From assembly GCA_025934385.1 (NCBI GenBank), contig JAICYE010000103.1, positions 1-7,248 on the forward strand: DNA of 7,248 bases. The letters are read 5' to 3'. This stretch comes from Acidimicrobiia bacterium. Its GTDB lineage: Bacteria > Actinomycetota > Acidimicrobiia > IMCC26256 > BP-133. Positions 1-5,458 of the stretch are shown in pieces. Under the pieces are notes generated by a model. The model did not search any database and had not been told where the DNA came from. It saw only the letters and a program-made list of their open reading frames with translations. Both the position numbers and the translations under genes were made by a program. Every line of letters starts with the position of its first letter. The stretch's first letter is position 1.

Positions 1-228
1 GAAGGCCGAAACCGTGATGGCGTCGACGTGGAGGCCCTCGGCCCGGGCCGCCCAGGCGTGGGCTCCCTCGTGAACGAGGAGCGCAGCGACGTAGACGGCC
101 AGAACGCCGGCGGCGTCGGCGACACCGCCCACTTCGGAGCGGGCGGAGAGGGCAGACGCCAGGAGGGCGGCGGCGGCAACCCCGACGAAGACGGGCGTGA
201 AGCGGAGCTTGAAGGAGCGACGGCCCAT
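1..228 (-). CDS. M50 family (site-2 protease type) membrane metalloprotease, N-terminal part
   Basis: Only the first 76 residues are in the window; the gene continues past position 1. Seen: a short basic N-terminus, a hydrophobic helix at about residues 11-29, a second hydrophobic helix at about 37-52, and directly after it HEGAH (residues 53-57), the HExxH zinc motif, followed by AWAARAEGLHVDAITVSAF. This order (helix, HExxH at its end, then A-ARxxG-xVxxIT) is that of M50 intramembrane zinc metalloproteases, which cleave membrane-spanning substrates such as anti-sigma factors. The downstream NPDG-type motif that would complete the active site is outside the window. The ATG at 228 is the only good start; no clear Shine-Dalgarno precedes it. 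It lies 23 bp after the stop of the exported protein gene, so co-transcription is likely. The family call is firm; the substrate is unknown. Confidence 0.82.
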   Translation of the reverse strand, partial: MGRRSFKLRFTPVFVGVAAAALLASALSARSEVGGVADAAGVLAVYVAALLVHEGAHAWAARAEGLHVDAITVSAF

Positions 229-251
229 CGGAGGCGGAGGATACCCAAGCC

Positions 252-737
252 TCAGAGGCCGAACAGGACTGCGTGACGATCGATGCACTCCGCGACGCCG
301 CCCGACGCGGCCCCGGCGGCCGCGAGAACGGCACCGACGCCGGAACCCTCGGTACGGACCCCGTGTGCCGAGAGGCATGCCGCCAGGTCCGCCGTCTCAC
401 GCCTGCGGGCGGCGCCCTGGGGAACGGCCTGGAGGGCCCAGGCCCGCTCGATGTCGGCCGACAGCGTTGCGGCACACTGACGGTCGACCTCCGGCAGGTG
501 GTCGTGCACGCATTGCAGCCGGGAACCGATCGCCGCCCGATACTCCGCCTGGTCGACATGGCCGTCCGCCAGAGCTCCCCGCTGGGAATCCGGCGCCTGC
601 CGAGCAGCGGCGTGGATCCCGGCTTCGACCGCTCGCCTGTCCGGGAGCGGGTCGTTCCGATGTGGTGACGGGGCGAAGTTGCGTACCGCGAAGACAACCA
701 GTGCCCCGGCCGTGAACGCGAGAACGGGACGCCTCAC
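252..737 (-). CDS. Exported or membrane-anchored hypothetical protein with four cysteines
   Basis: A 161-aa protein starting at a GTG that overlaps the stop of the upstream reading frame as GTGA, which suggests translational coupling. The N-terminus (MRRPVLAFTAGALVVFAVRN) is basic then hydrophobic: a signal peptide or single anchor helix at about residues 4-20. The rest is predicted outside the membrane, with cysteines at 76, 88, 121 and 151, enough for two disulfides. Residues 58-76 (ADGHVDQAEYRAAIGSRLQC) follow a pattern I know from uncharacterised exported actinobacterial proteins (a DG.V...EY..A motif followed by a Cys), but I cannot name the family. The neighbouring M50 protease and the preceding exported protein suggest a cell-envelope role; that is inference from position only. 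Confidence 0.7.
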   Translation of the reverse strand: MRRPVLAFTAGALVVFAVRNFAPSPHRNDPLPDRRAVEAGIHAAARQAPDSQRGALADGHVDQAEYRAAIGSRLQCVHDHLPEVDRQCAATLSADIERAWALQAVPQGAARRRETADLAACLSAHGVRTEGSGVGAVLAAAGAASGGVAECIDRHAVLFGL

Positions 738-973
738 AGTGTCGTGGCCCCGACCGGCTTGAATTCGCCGCCGGTGAAGTTGTCACGCCAGCCGCCCTCC
801 AAGACGCTCCCCCGGGGATAGGCGTCGTGGTTTGAGCGACTGCCGTACGGCGCGAACGTGAACCAGGCCGGTACGGCGTACTGGTTACAGCCGGTATGGA
901 ACGGGGACTGGTCGGTGTACGGGTAACCGCCGGGCAGCGTCAGCTTTATGTACGCCTGGTAGTCGCAGATCAT
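734..973 (-). CDS. C-terminal part of a probably frameshifted exported protein
   Basis: A 79-codon frame starting at an ATG (973) that overlaps the stop of the preceding minus-strand frame as ATGA. It could be read as its own gene, but it has no signal peptide or ribosome site of its own, while the frame before it has an exported-protein N-terminus that ends abruptly. Joined through one restored base they make a single compact protein rich in aromatic and beta-forming residues (CDYQAYIKLTLPGGYPYTDQ, then WFTFAPYGS and GGWRDNFTGGEFKPVGATTL), with cysteines at residues 3 and 29 of this part. I do not recognise the family. Its stop overlaps the GTG of the next gene. A strict annotator would call this CDS as it stands; I think it is the tail of a larger gene. 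Confidence 0.6.
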   Translation of the reverse strand: MICDYQAYIKLTLPGGYPYTDQSPFHTGCNQYAVPAWFTFAPYGSRSNHDAYPRGSVLEGGWRDNFTGGEFKPVGATTL

Positions 974-1178
974 GTCCTTCTGTTCGCCCCGGTCATGGTC
1001 CGCCGCACCTCGACGTCGAAGACACCGACCATTCCGTCGCCCTCCGGTTGATGGTGTTCCTTCACGACGGCCGCGCCCTTGTAGAACGACCAGTTGCGGA
1101 TGTCGGCATGCGCCGTGGCGCCCGACAGAGCGGCCGCGTCCGCCACCCCGAGCCGAAGCCAGATCGCACAGACGTCAT
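970..1178 (-). pseudogene. N-terminal part of the frameshifted exported protein (signal peptide and first mature segment)
   Basis: The ATG at 1178 is preceded by a strong ribosome site (GGAGAGGGAGGG on the minus strand, 1187-1198, 8-nt spacer), but its own frame soon loses protein character. The frame that looks coding is shifted by one base. It reads LGVADAAALSGATAHA, a good signal-peptide end with an AHA cleavage site, then DIRNWSFYKGAAVVKEHH and on to the stop at 970-972. Read without repair this frame can only be opened from an ATG at 1254, which has no ribosome site and would give a 94-aa product with a poor N-terminus. Adding one base in the first frame and one near 987-990 gives an intact reading from 1178 to 734 of 148 residues. 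It could be a true pseudogene or a gene broken only by sequencing errors. Confidence 0.5.
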
Positions 1179-1186
1179 GGCACCGA

Positions 1187-1198
1187 CCCTCCCTCTCC
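1187..1198 (-). promoter_or_regulatory. Strong Shine-Dalgarno for the ATG at 1178
   Basis: On the minus strand this reads GGAGAGGGAGGG, 8 nt before the ATG at 1178. It is one of the best ribosome sites in the window and marks 1178 as the intended start, although the frame from that ATG is not the one that looks coding. Confidence 0.55.
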
Positions 1199-1226
1199 GC
1201 GGCCGGCACCGGCGGAGATCTACGCA

Positions 1227-1487
1227 ATGCCGAAGAAACGTGACAACACGCCACCTATGACGCATAACAGAGGAAGTGGCACTGGGTGGCGGCCGACTGG
1301 ATGGGCGAGGTCGACCTCGCGGGCCCGCCCCCGTCAGCGCTGCTCAAGATGATGCACTACGACTCCCACTCGACCCGGCGTCGCCGCCACGGCCGTCCGC
1401 CAGGCCCTGGGCCCGAGCAGCCCTGACCGCGCGCGGCGAGGCTGGCCAGCCCACCTCCGAGGGTCACGAAGCTCAAGCCGGCGGTGA
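1227..1487 (+). pseudogene. Possible short plus-strand coding remnant, frame broken
   Basis: The 294-bp gap between the minus-strand genes (1179-1472) is not featureless. From 1274 to 1375 the plus strand reads KWHWVAADWMGEVDLAG and PPSALLKMMHYDSHST with a G or C at almost every third position (the one exception is a TCA), the pattern of real genes here. It then runs into an Arg/Pro-rich tail and stops at 1424-1426. From 1377 the frame one base further along takes over the coding look (GVAATAVRQALGPSSPDRAR) and stops at 1485-1487. Upstream, an ATG at 1227 with a weak GGAG (1213-1216) opens MPKKRDNTPPMTHNRG in yet another frame. The smallest intact reading would be a 46-aa ORF from the GTG at 1286 to 1426, with GAGGAAG upstream. 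No family recognised; it could be a decayed gene or chance. Confidence 0.25.
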
Positions 1488-2261
1488 GGAAAAGCGGTGG
1501 CCGCAGAACCGGCACAGCACGGCGGCGGCCTTGACCTCCTCGGCACACATCGGGCACGTCTTCGTGTCGGGGGAGGACGTCTCGGGGGAGGACGCCTCGG
1601 GGGAGGACGTCTCCGGGGAGGGCGTCGCCGTCGGGGCCATCGGGGGTGTCAGAGGCGTCGGGGGAACCGGGGGTTGGGCCGCGCCGGCCAGGGCGGCGCA
1701 CAGCCGGCGGAAGTCCGCCTCCTGGGCAGCGTCGTAGGGGACGGTGAGCCGTTCGCCGTCCACCGTCAGGATGAGCACCCGCCGCCCGTCCCGGCCGGTG
1801 GCGAGGGCGGCGGAGGTGACGTCCTCCAGGAAGACGTGGACGTCGCCCTTCAGCACGATCCCGGCCAGGTCCTTGTGGTCCCGAAGCCAGCTCCTGACCA
1901 GGGCGTCGTTGGTTCTGAGCGCCTCGATGACCGCCCGGCGGTTGTGCTGCAGCGCTTCGCCCAGGGCCCGGGCGGGGCTGACGTCGTCGTCGGCCGGGGT
2001 CGACGCCGACCCCGTCTCCTTGACGGTGCCGACGATGAGCTTGGCCAGGTCCTTGTTCTCGGCGAGGGCGGCGGTGACGACCTTCCTGCTCGGGCCGTCG
2101 AACGCCCCGGCCAGGCTGCGGGGATTCCGGTAGATCTTCAGGCCGCGTTGTAGGAGCGTCTTCACGCCGCGGTGCCGCAGGATGAGCTTGCGGCCGGCGA
2201 TCTCGACCGTCGAGTCGATTCCTTCGGCGATGAGGGGCGCTGCGTCCGGACCGCCGCTCAC
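1473..2261 (-). CDS. Hypothetical protein with C-terminal zinc ribbon
   Basis: A 262-aa soluble protein; no signal peptide or membrane helix is visible. The GTG start at 2261 forms a GTGA overlap with the stop of the DUF971 gene, so translation is probably coupled; the longer frame upstream is an Arg/Pro-rich shadow. Layout: residues 15-50 contain an EIAGRKLILRHRG strand-turn pattern and 140-190 a VFLEDVTSAAL...RVLILTVDGERLTVPY pattern, both resembling bacterial PH-like (DUF4429-type) beta modules, a weak suggestion only. Between them is a helical charged region. Residues 197-233 are a Pro/Thr/Ser linker containing SPETSSPEASSPETSSPDT. The end is CPMCAEEVKAAAVLCRFCGHRF, with Cys 236, 239, 250 and 253, a classic CxxC...CxxC zinc ribbon seen at the ends of many actinobacterial proteins. 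Function unknown; the ribbon may serve protein or nucleic-acid binding. Confidence 0.78.
   Translation of the reverse strand: MSGGPDAAPLIAEGIDSTVEIAGRKLILRHRGVKTLLQRGLKIYRNPRSLAGAFDGPSRKVVTAALAENKDLAKLIVGTVKETGSASTPADDDVSPARALGEALQHNRRAVIEALRTNDALVRSWLRDHKDLAGIVLKGDVHVFLEDVTSAALATGRDGRRVLILTVDGERLTVPYDAAQEADFRRLCAALAGAAQPPVPPTPLTPPMAPTATPSPETSSPEASSPETSSPDTKTCPMCAEEVKAAAVLCRFCGHRFSSPPA
1564..1623. repeat. Four tandem 15-bp units inside the linker of the zinc-ribbon protein
   Basis: Four consecutive 15-bp units begin at 1564, 1579, 1594 and 1609 (consensus GTCTCGGGGGAGGAC on the plus strand); the first three differ from one another only at positions 2 and 3, while the fourth differs further. 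Each unit adds five residues of the type SPETS or SPEAS on the minus strand. In-frame units like these can expand or contract by slippage and change linker length without breaking the protein. Confidence 0.8.
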
Positions 2262-2599
2262 GTCGGCTCCTCGGCGCAGCGGGGGCAGCCGCACCACTGG
2301 CGAAGGAGCTCCCAGGTGAAGATGCCGGTGTGGTGGCCGTCGTTCCAGCGCAGCTGCAGGCCGTAGTTGCCGGCGAACTCGGCGTCCTCGACCCGGAGCT
2401 GGTCGGCCGTCCCGGGCGGCGCGAGCCACGACGGCCCACCGGCCTGGCGGGCGTTGCGGCACTCGGCGCAGGGGCAGCCGGCCCGCAGGTCGGGCAGTCG
2501 GTAGCGGCTGGTGTGGCCGTCGGCCCAGATGACCGTCACGCCCTGCTCGCGGTCGACCTCGACGTCGTCGGGCGGAGTGGTTCCATACGGCTCGGGCAC
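2258..2599 (-). CDS. DUF971 / gamma-butyrobetaine hydroxylase-like N-terminal domain protein
   Basis: A 113-aa single-domain protein starting at GTG 2599. It shows the DUF971 signature in order: VTVIWADGHTSRYRLPDLRA (21-40), GCPCAECRNAR (41-51), EFAGNYGLQLRWNDGHHTGI (74-93), FTWELLR (94-100). In human gamma-butyrobetaine hydroxylase the equivalent domain holds a structural zinc through three Cys and one His; C42, C44 and C47 with H89 or H90 match that arrangement. Stand-alone DUF971 proteins are common in bacteria, and fusions to Mrp/ApbC iron-sulfur carriers have led to proposals of a role in Fe-S handling; the function is not settled. An extra CGCPRC cluster (103-108) sits at the C-terminus. 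It is co-oriented with the 153-aa protein gene 93 bp upstream and coupled by GTGA to the zinc-ribbon gene downstream. Confidence 0.88.
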   Translation of the reverse strand: MPEPYGTTPPDDVEVDREQGVTVIWADGHTSRYRLPDLRAGCPCAECRNARQAGGPSWLAPPGTADQLRVEDAEFAGNYGLQLRWNDGHHTGIFTWELLRQWCGCPRCAEEPT

Positions 2600-2640
2600 G
2601 ACGACAGTCTCGCGCCCGGGCAGTGATCAGGGCGGCCCGG

Positions 2641-2677
2641 GCGGCGATCGGCCCGGCGCCGGAACGGCGATCGCCGC
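2641..2677. repeat. Perfect 10-bp inverted repeat in the gap before the DUF971 gene
   Basis: GCGGCGATCG (2641-2650) and CGATCGCCGC (2668-2677) are exact reverse complements with a 17-nt loop, in the 93-bp gap between two minus-strand genes. There is no T-run after it on the minus strand, so a classical intrinsic terminator is not shown. It may be an attenuating or RNA-stabilising hairpin, or an operator-like dyad. Confidence 0.45.
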
Positions 2678-2692
2678 GCCAGCCCGTCCGGA

Positions 2693-3154
2693 TCAGGACG
2701 TTGCAGCCGGTCCGGAAGCGCGACGCCGCCGGGTGGTCGAGGCCGTGGCCTGCGGGATCTCGACGTCGGCGGCGGCGATCCGCTCCTTGGCCCGGACGTC
2801 GACGGGCGACTCCTCTTCGGTCAGGTCGAGCTCGACCGGCGGCGCGTCCGACGGAGCGGCGGCGGCCGGAGGAGCAGCGGCGGCGCGCCGTTGGGCCAGA
2901 TCCTGGTAGGCGCCGAAGAACCCGGCGGTGGCGGCGGCCCACCAGTTCCACACCTCGGCACCGGGCATCGCCCAGCGGCCGAGGTTGGCCCGGGCGGCCT
3001 CGACGGCGGTCTCGTTCGTCTCGACCGACAGAAGGACCAGCTGCTGGCTCGTACCGGACCACAGCTCGGCGAGGTCCCGGCTGAGCTGGGCGTATGTGCG
3101 GACGGCGGCGAAACCGGGGAGGTCCTGCAGGTCCCACGGAGCGTCAGGAGTCAT
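2693..3154 (-). CDS. Hypothetical Trp/Ala-rich helical protein
   Basis: A 153-aa protein from the ATG at 3154, which has a strong ribosome site 6 nt away. Residues 1-90 look helical and amphipathic, with tryptophans at 7, 32, 61, 69, 71 and 72 (the segment EVWNWWAAATAGFFGAYQDL is striking). Residues 91-106 are an Ala/Pro linker, 108-130 are acidic then charged (VELDLTEEE), and the tail has TRRRRASG. There are no cysteines, no signal peptide and no convincing membrane helix. The layout (helical amphipathic body, Ala/Pro hinge, charged tail) recalls phasin-like granule-associated proteins, but no diagnostic motif supports that name. Its coding quality and ribosome site make it a real gene. It follows aat on the same strand after 90 bp with its own candidate promoter. 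Confidence 0.72.
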   Translation of the reverse strand: MTPDAPWDLQDLPGFAAVRTYAQLSRDLAELWSGTSQQLVLLSVETNETAVEAARANLGRWAMPGAEVWNWWAAATAGFFGAYQDLAQRRAAAAPPAAAAPSDAPPVELDLTEEESPVDVRAKERIAAADVEIPQATASTTRRRRASGPAATS

Positions 3155-3160
3155 CGATGC

Positions 3161-3167
3161 TCCTCCT
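3161..3167 (-). promoter_or_regulatory. Shine-Dalgarno for the 153-aa protein
   Basis: AGGAGGA on the minus strand, 6 nt before the ATG at 3154. It decides that start and is near-perfect against the 16S anti-SD. Confidence 0.75.
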
Positions 3168-3185
3168 CTCGTTGACAGGCGCGGC

Positions 3186-3215
3186 AGCTTAGGTCCCGGC
3201 GTCGCCGGTGCGAAG
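3186..3215 (-). promoter_or_regulatory. Candidate promoter for the 153-aa protein and downstream genes
   Basis: On the minus strand TTCGCA (3215-3210), an 18-nt spacer and TAAGCT (3191-3186, a TANNNT -10) would start RNA near 3179, leaving a leader of about 25 nt that carries the AGGAGGA ribosome site. A perfect 8-bp inverted repeat (3192-3199 with 3235-3242) encloses the -35 region and ends three bases short of the aat stop codon. It is a pattern match only. Confidence 0.35.
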
Positions 3216-3244
3216 CGCGGCCGAGCCGATTTGCCCGGGACCGG

Positions 3245-4012
3245 CTACGGGAGCAGCCGGGCCACCGGTCGGCGGTCGCCGCGGAGGGTGACGGGGTCAT
3301 CCCGGAAGCGGTGCAGGAGCTCGATGTAGTCGGTGCGGTGGAGGAGGAGTTGGCCGAGGCGGGCCATGTGGTCGCTCTCGTCCTGGGTGTCGATCATGAC
3401 CACGCCGGCCTCGGCGAGGCGCCGGCAGAGGTCGACGACGCCGGCCTTGGAAGCGTCGGGGGCGCGGTGGAACATCGACTCGCCGGCGAAGACCCGGCCG
3501 GTGAGGACGCCGTAGCAGCCGCCGACCAGCTCGTCGCCCCCCCAGACCTCGAGGCTGTGGGCGACGCCCGCCCGGTGCAGCGCCCGGTAGGCGGCGTGCA
3601 TGGCGGGATTGATCCAGGTCTCGCGGCGGTCGGCGCAGCCGGCGATGACGGCGTCGAAGGCGGCGTCCACCGTCGTCTCCCAGCCGCAGCCCCGCAGGCG
3701 GCGCCGCAGGGACCGGGGCACGGTCACGTGGTCGGGCAGCAGGATCGGCCGGGGATGGGGTGAGATCCAGGGCAGGAGCACCCCGGCGAAGTCGGTGCCG
3801 GGCACGACGGGGACGTCGCCGCCGAGCGCCAGGCGGCGGACGTCTCGGTCGAGGACCGCCTCGTCGCCGCCGGTGGCCGGCCAGGGGAAGCAGCCGGCCC
3901 GGTAGGCGGCCAGCAGCGTCCCGACGTCGAGGCGGCCGCCGAGGGCGACGAGGTCGCGGGGCGCGCCGGCCACGTCGAGCCGGGCGAAGAACGCCGCCGG
4001 GGTCTCCTCCAT
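3245..4012 (-). CDS. aat: Leucyl/phenylalanyl-tRNA-protein transferase
   Basis: A 255-aa cytosolic enzyme that transfers Leu or Phe from aminoacyl-tRNA to the N-terminus of proteins starting with Arg or Lys, marking them for ClpS/ClpAP-type degradation. Family marks in order: LVALGGRLDVGTLLAAYRAG (21-40), CFPWP (41-45), SPHPRPILLP (84-93), SLRRRLRG (101-108), ETWINPAMHAAYRALHRAG (131-149), HSLEVWGGDELVGGCYGV (152-169), FAGESMFHR (175-183), SKAGVVDLC (188-196), and IDTQDESDHMARLG (207-220). E155, D208 and Q210 correspond to E156, D186 and Q188 of E. coli Aat, considered functionally important. The start ATG at 4012 gives a normal N-terminus; longer readings are antisense shadow of the LLM gene. 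It is about 20 residues longer than the E. coli protein, owing mainly to an insertion between FPW and SPxPR. Confidence 0.95.
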   Translation of the reverse strand: MEETPAAFFARLDVAGAPRDLVALGGRLDVGTLLAAYRAGCFPWPATGGDEAVLDRDVRRLALGGDVPVVPGTDFAGVLLPWISPHPRPILLPDHVTVPRSLRRRLRGCGWETTVDAAFDAVIAGCADRRETWINPAMHAAYRALHRAGVAHSLEVWGGDELVGGCYGVLTGRVFAGESMFHRAPDASKAGVVDLCRRLAEAGVVMIDTQDESDHMARLGQLLLHRTDYIELLHRFRDDPVTLRGDRRPVARLLP

Positions 4013-4042
4013 CCGGAGAGGCGTACCACGCCGGGCTGCCGA

Positions 4043-4075
4043 CGGGAATCCCGCCCGGGAACCCGGCCCTAGGGT
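4043..4075 (+). promoter_or_regulatory. Divergent aat/LLM control region with two dyads and a -10 box
   Basis: The 70-bp gap holds two back-to-back dyads, CGGGA-A-TCCCG (4043-4053) and CCGGG-AA-CCCGG (4055-4066), then TAGGGT (4070-4075), a TANNNT -10 whose expected start point falls at or next to the ATG at 4083. The dyads lie where the -35 and spacer would be, as an operator might. There is no ribosome site before the ATG. Confidence 0.4.
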
Positions 4076-4082
4076 GACGCCC

Positions 4083-4988
4083 ATGCGCATCGGGTTCACG
4101 CTGCCCCAGTTCGGCCCGCTGGCCCACGAGGCCGTCGACATCGTGCGCTTCGCCCGCACCATCGAGGAGATCGGCGGCGACAGCCTCTGGGTCGGCGACC
4201 GGCTCCTGGCCCCCGTCAACCCGACGGTCGGATACGGCGGCGGCGACACGATCCCCGAGGTCTTCCGCTCCGCCCTCGATCCGTTCACCGTCATGGCCGT
4301 CGCCGCCAGCGCCACGGAACGGGTCGAGATCGGCAGCAACATCCTCAACGCTCCGTGGTACGCCCCCGCCGTCCTGGCCCGCTCGCTCACCACCATCGAC
4401 CAGGTGAGCGCAGGACGGCTCCTCGTCGGTCTCGGCATCGGCTGGTCGCCGGAGGAGTACCAGGCCGCCGGCGTCCCCATGCCGGAGCGCGGCGCCCGGC
4501 TGGACGAGGGCCTCGACGCGCTCGACGCTCTGTGGACCGCCGATCCGGCCGAGTACCACGGCCGCTACTGGACGGTCCCCGCCACCCACGCCGGCCTCAA
4601 GCCCGCCCGCCGGCCCCGGCCGCCCGTCTACCTGGCCGGGTTCTCCCCCGCCGCCGTCAACCGGATCGCCCGCCGGGCCGATGGCTGGCTGCCGGTGATC
4701 GCCCCCGGGGGCCGCCCGGTCGACCCGGCGAAGCAGATCGCCGCCCCGATGGCCCACATCCGGGAACTGGCCGAGCAACAGGGCCGGGATCCCGCCGACC
4801 TCGGGCTGGTCCTGCGCGTCAATCCCACGGGTGACCGCACGGTCGAGGCGGTCGCCGACGCCATCGTCCTCGCCCGGGACGAGGCCGGCGTCGACCACGC
4901 CTTCGTCGAGCTGATGTACCTGGCCTCCACGGTCGACCAGGCCCTCGACCTCGCCGGTGGAATCCTGGAGCTGACCCGGGCCCGGTAA
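4083..4988 (+). CDS. LLM class F420-dependent oxidoreductase
   Basis: A 301-aa luciferase-like monooxygenase-fold enzyme, cytosolic, probably using coenzyme F420 for hydride transfer; the substrate cannot be told. Marks: MRIGFTLPQFG at the first strand, ARTIEEIGGDSLWVGDRL (24-41), LDPFTVMAVAASATERVEIG (65-84), the nonprolyl-cis region near SNILNAPWYAPAVLARSLTT (85-104), IDQVSAGRLLVGLGIGWSPE (105-124) and EEYQAAGVPMPERGARLDEG (124-143), then PRPPVYLAGFSPAAVNRIAR (178-197) and ADGWLPV. This order is that of the TIGR03619-type LLM group, common in actinobacteria. The ATG at 4083 is preferred over a GTG nine bases upstream, because homologous N-termini begin MRIGFxLP and because a -10 box lies 7 nt upstream. 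It appears to be a single-gene unit. The family is certain; the cofactor is inferred from the family. Confidence 0.93.
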   Translation: MRIGFTLPQFGPLAHEAVDIVRFARTIEEIGGDSLWVGDRLLAPVNPTVGYGGGDTIPEVFRSALDPFTVMAVAASATERVEIGSNILNAPWYAPAVLARSLTTIDQVSAGRLLVGLGIGWSPEEYQAAGVPMPERGARLDEGLDALDALWTADPAEYHGRYWTVPATHAGLKPARRPRPPVYLAGFSPAAVNRIARRADGWLPVIAPGGRPVDPAKQIAAPMAHIRELAEQQGRDPADLGLVLRVNPTGDRTVEAVADAIVLARDEAGVDHAFVELMYLASTVDQALDLAGGILELTRAR

Positions 4989-5007
4989 GCCTTCGCCGCG
5001 GCAAGGC
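4989..5007. terminator. Weak hairpin between convergent genes
   Basis: GCCTT (4989-4993) and AAGGC (5003-5007) can pair around a 9-nt loop immediately after the LLM stop codon, in the 55-bp gap facing the MazG-like gene. The stem is short and no T-run follows, so termination here is only suggested by position. Confidence 0.2.
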
Positions 5008-5043
5008 GATCGCCGCCGACGTCGTGGACGGGATGAGCCCGGT

Positions 5044-5391
5044 TCAGCGCTCCCGCTTGGCCGACGAGCCCCGCACCTCGTCGGCCGGGTAGCGGACGGC
5101 GTTGGCGGCGATCTTCGCCGACGCCGCCTCGAGCAGGTCGACGTCGAGGACGTCGGCGAGGCGCACGAGATAGATGAACACGTCGGCCAGCTCCTCGGCC
5201 ACCGCCGCCCGACCGTCGGGATCGGCGACCAGCGCGGCGATCTCCGGGTCACTCCCCCACTGCACGTGCTCGAGCAGCTCGCCGACCTCGACGGCCAGCG
5301 AGATGGCCAGGTTCTTCGGCGTGTGGAACCGCTCCCAGTCCCGCTCGGCGGCGAAGCGGCGCAGCTCGGCGGCCAGGTCGTCGAGGCCCAT
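5044..5391 (-). CDS. MazG-like nucleotide pyrophosphohydrolase (dCTPase type)
   Basis: A 115-aa all-alpha NTP pyrophosphatase that hydrolyses a (d)NTP to the monophosphate and pyrophosphate; family members often prefer dCTP or damaged nucleotides. Marks: LRRFAAERDWERFHTPKNLA (10-29), then SLAVEVGELLEHVQW with E35xxE38, and AVAEELADVFIYLVRLADVL with E67xxD70, together the Mg-binding ExxE...ExxD signature; K26-N27 are the usual residues before helix 2. Length is normal for the single-domain form. The ATG at 5391 is chosen because homologues begin just before the RxFxxERDW segment; an in-frame ATG at 5436 would add 15 unlikely residues. It is divergent from the XRE regulator, with overlapping candidate -10 boxes, so that regulator may control it. 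It may be nucleotide-pool housekeeping or part of a defence locus; the sequence does not decide. Confidence 0.9.
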   Translation of the reverse strand: MGLDDLAAELRRFAAERDWERFHTPKNLAISLAVEVGELLEHVQWGSDPEIAALVADPDGRAAVAEELADVFIYLVRLADVLDVDLLEAASAKIAANAVRYPADEVRGSSAKRER

Positions 5392-5447
5392 AGGCCGCAA
5401 CGGTAGTCGGCCAAGTCCGCCGGCGCCGGCGTCCATATCGAGTTGAA

Positions 5448-5458
5448 TATGGTAGACT
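5448..5458. promoter_or_regulatory. Overlapping divergent -10 boxes between the MazG-like and XRE genes
   Basis: Plus strand: TATGGT (5448-5453) and TAGACT (5453-5458) both fit TANNNT; the second would start RNA about 8 nt on, at the GTG at 5467. Minus strand: TACCAT (5454-5449) could serve the MazG-like gene. No good -35 is visible for either. Local sequence (CATATCGAGTTGAATATGG) is AT-rich for this window, as expected of a promoter. Confidence 0.4.

Noticed and set aside
982..996. Programmed -1 frameshift joining the two parts of the exported protein
   Set aside because: A slip on GGGG could restore the frame, but there is no canonical XXXYYYZ heptamer in phase and no clear downstream stem, and a second break upstream would remain. 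Base loss explains both breaks more simply.
1564..1623. CRISPR-like or regulatory repeat array
   Set aside because: The 15-bp units are adjacent without spacers, in phase with the reading frame, and encode a Ser/Pro linker.
2262..3137. Upstream extension of the zinc-ribbon gene to a 554-residue reading
   Set aside because: The added part is Arg/Pro/Gly-rich and antiparallel in phase to real genes; it overlaps the DUF971 and 153-aa genes completely. The GTG at 2261 is the natural start.
4013..4480. 411-residue extension of Aat
   Set aside because: The extra segment is antisense to the well-supported LLM gene and has no similarity to Aat N-termini.
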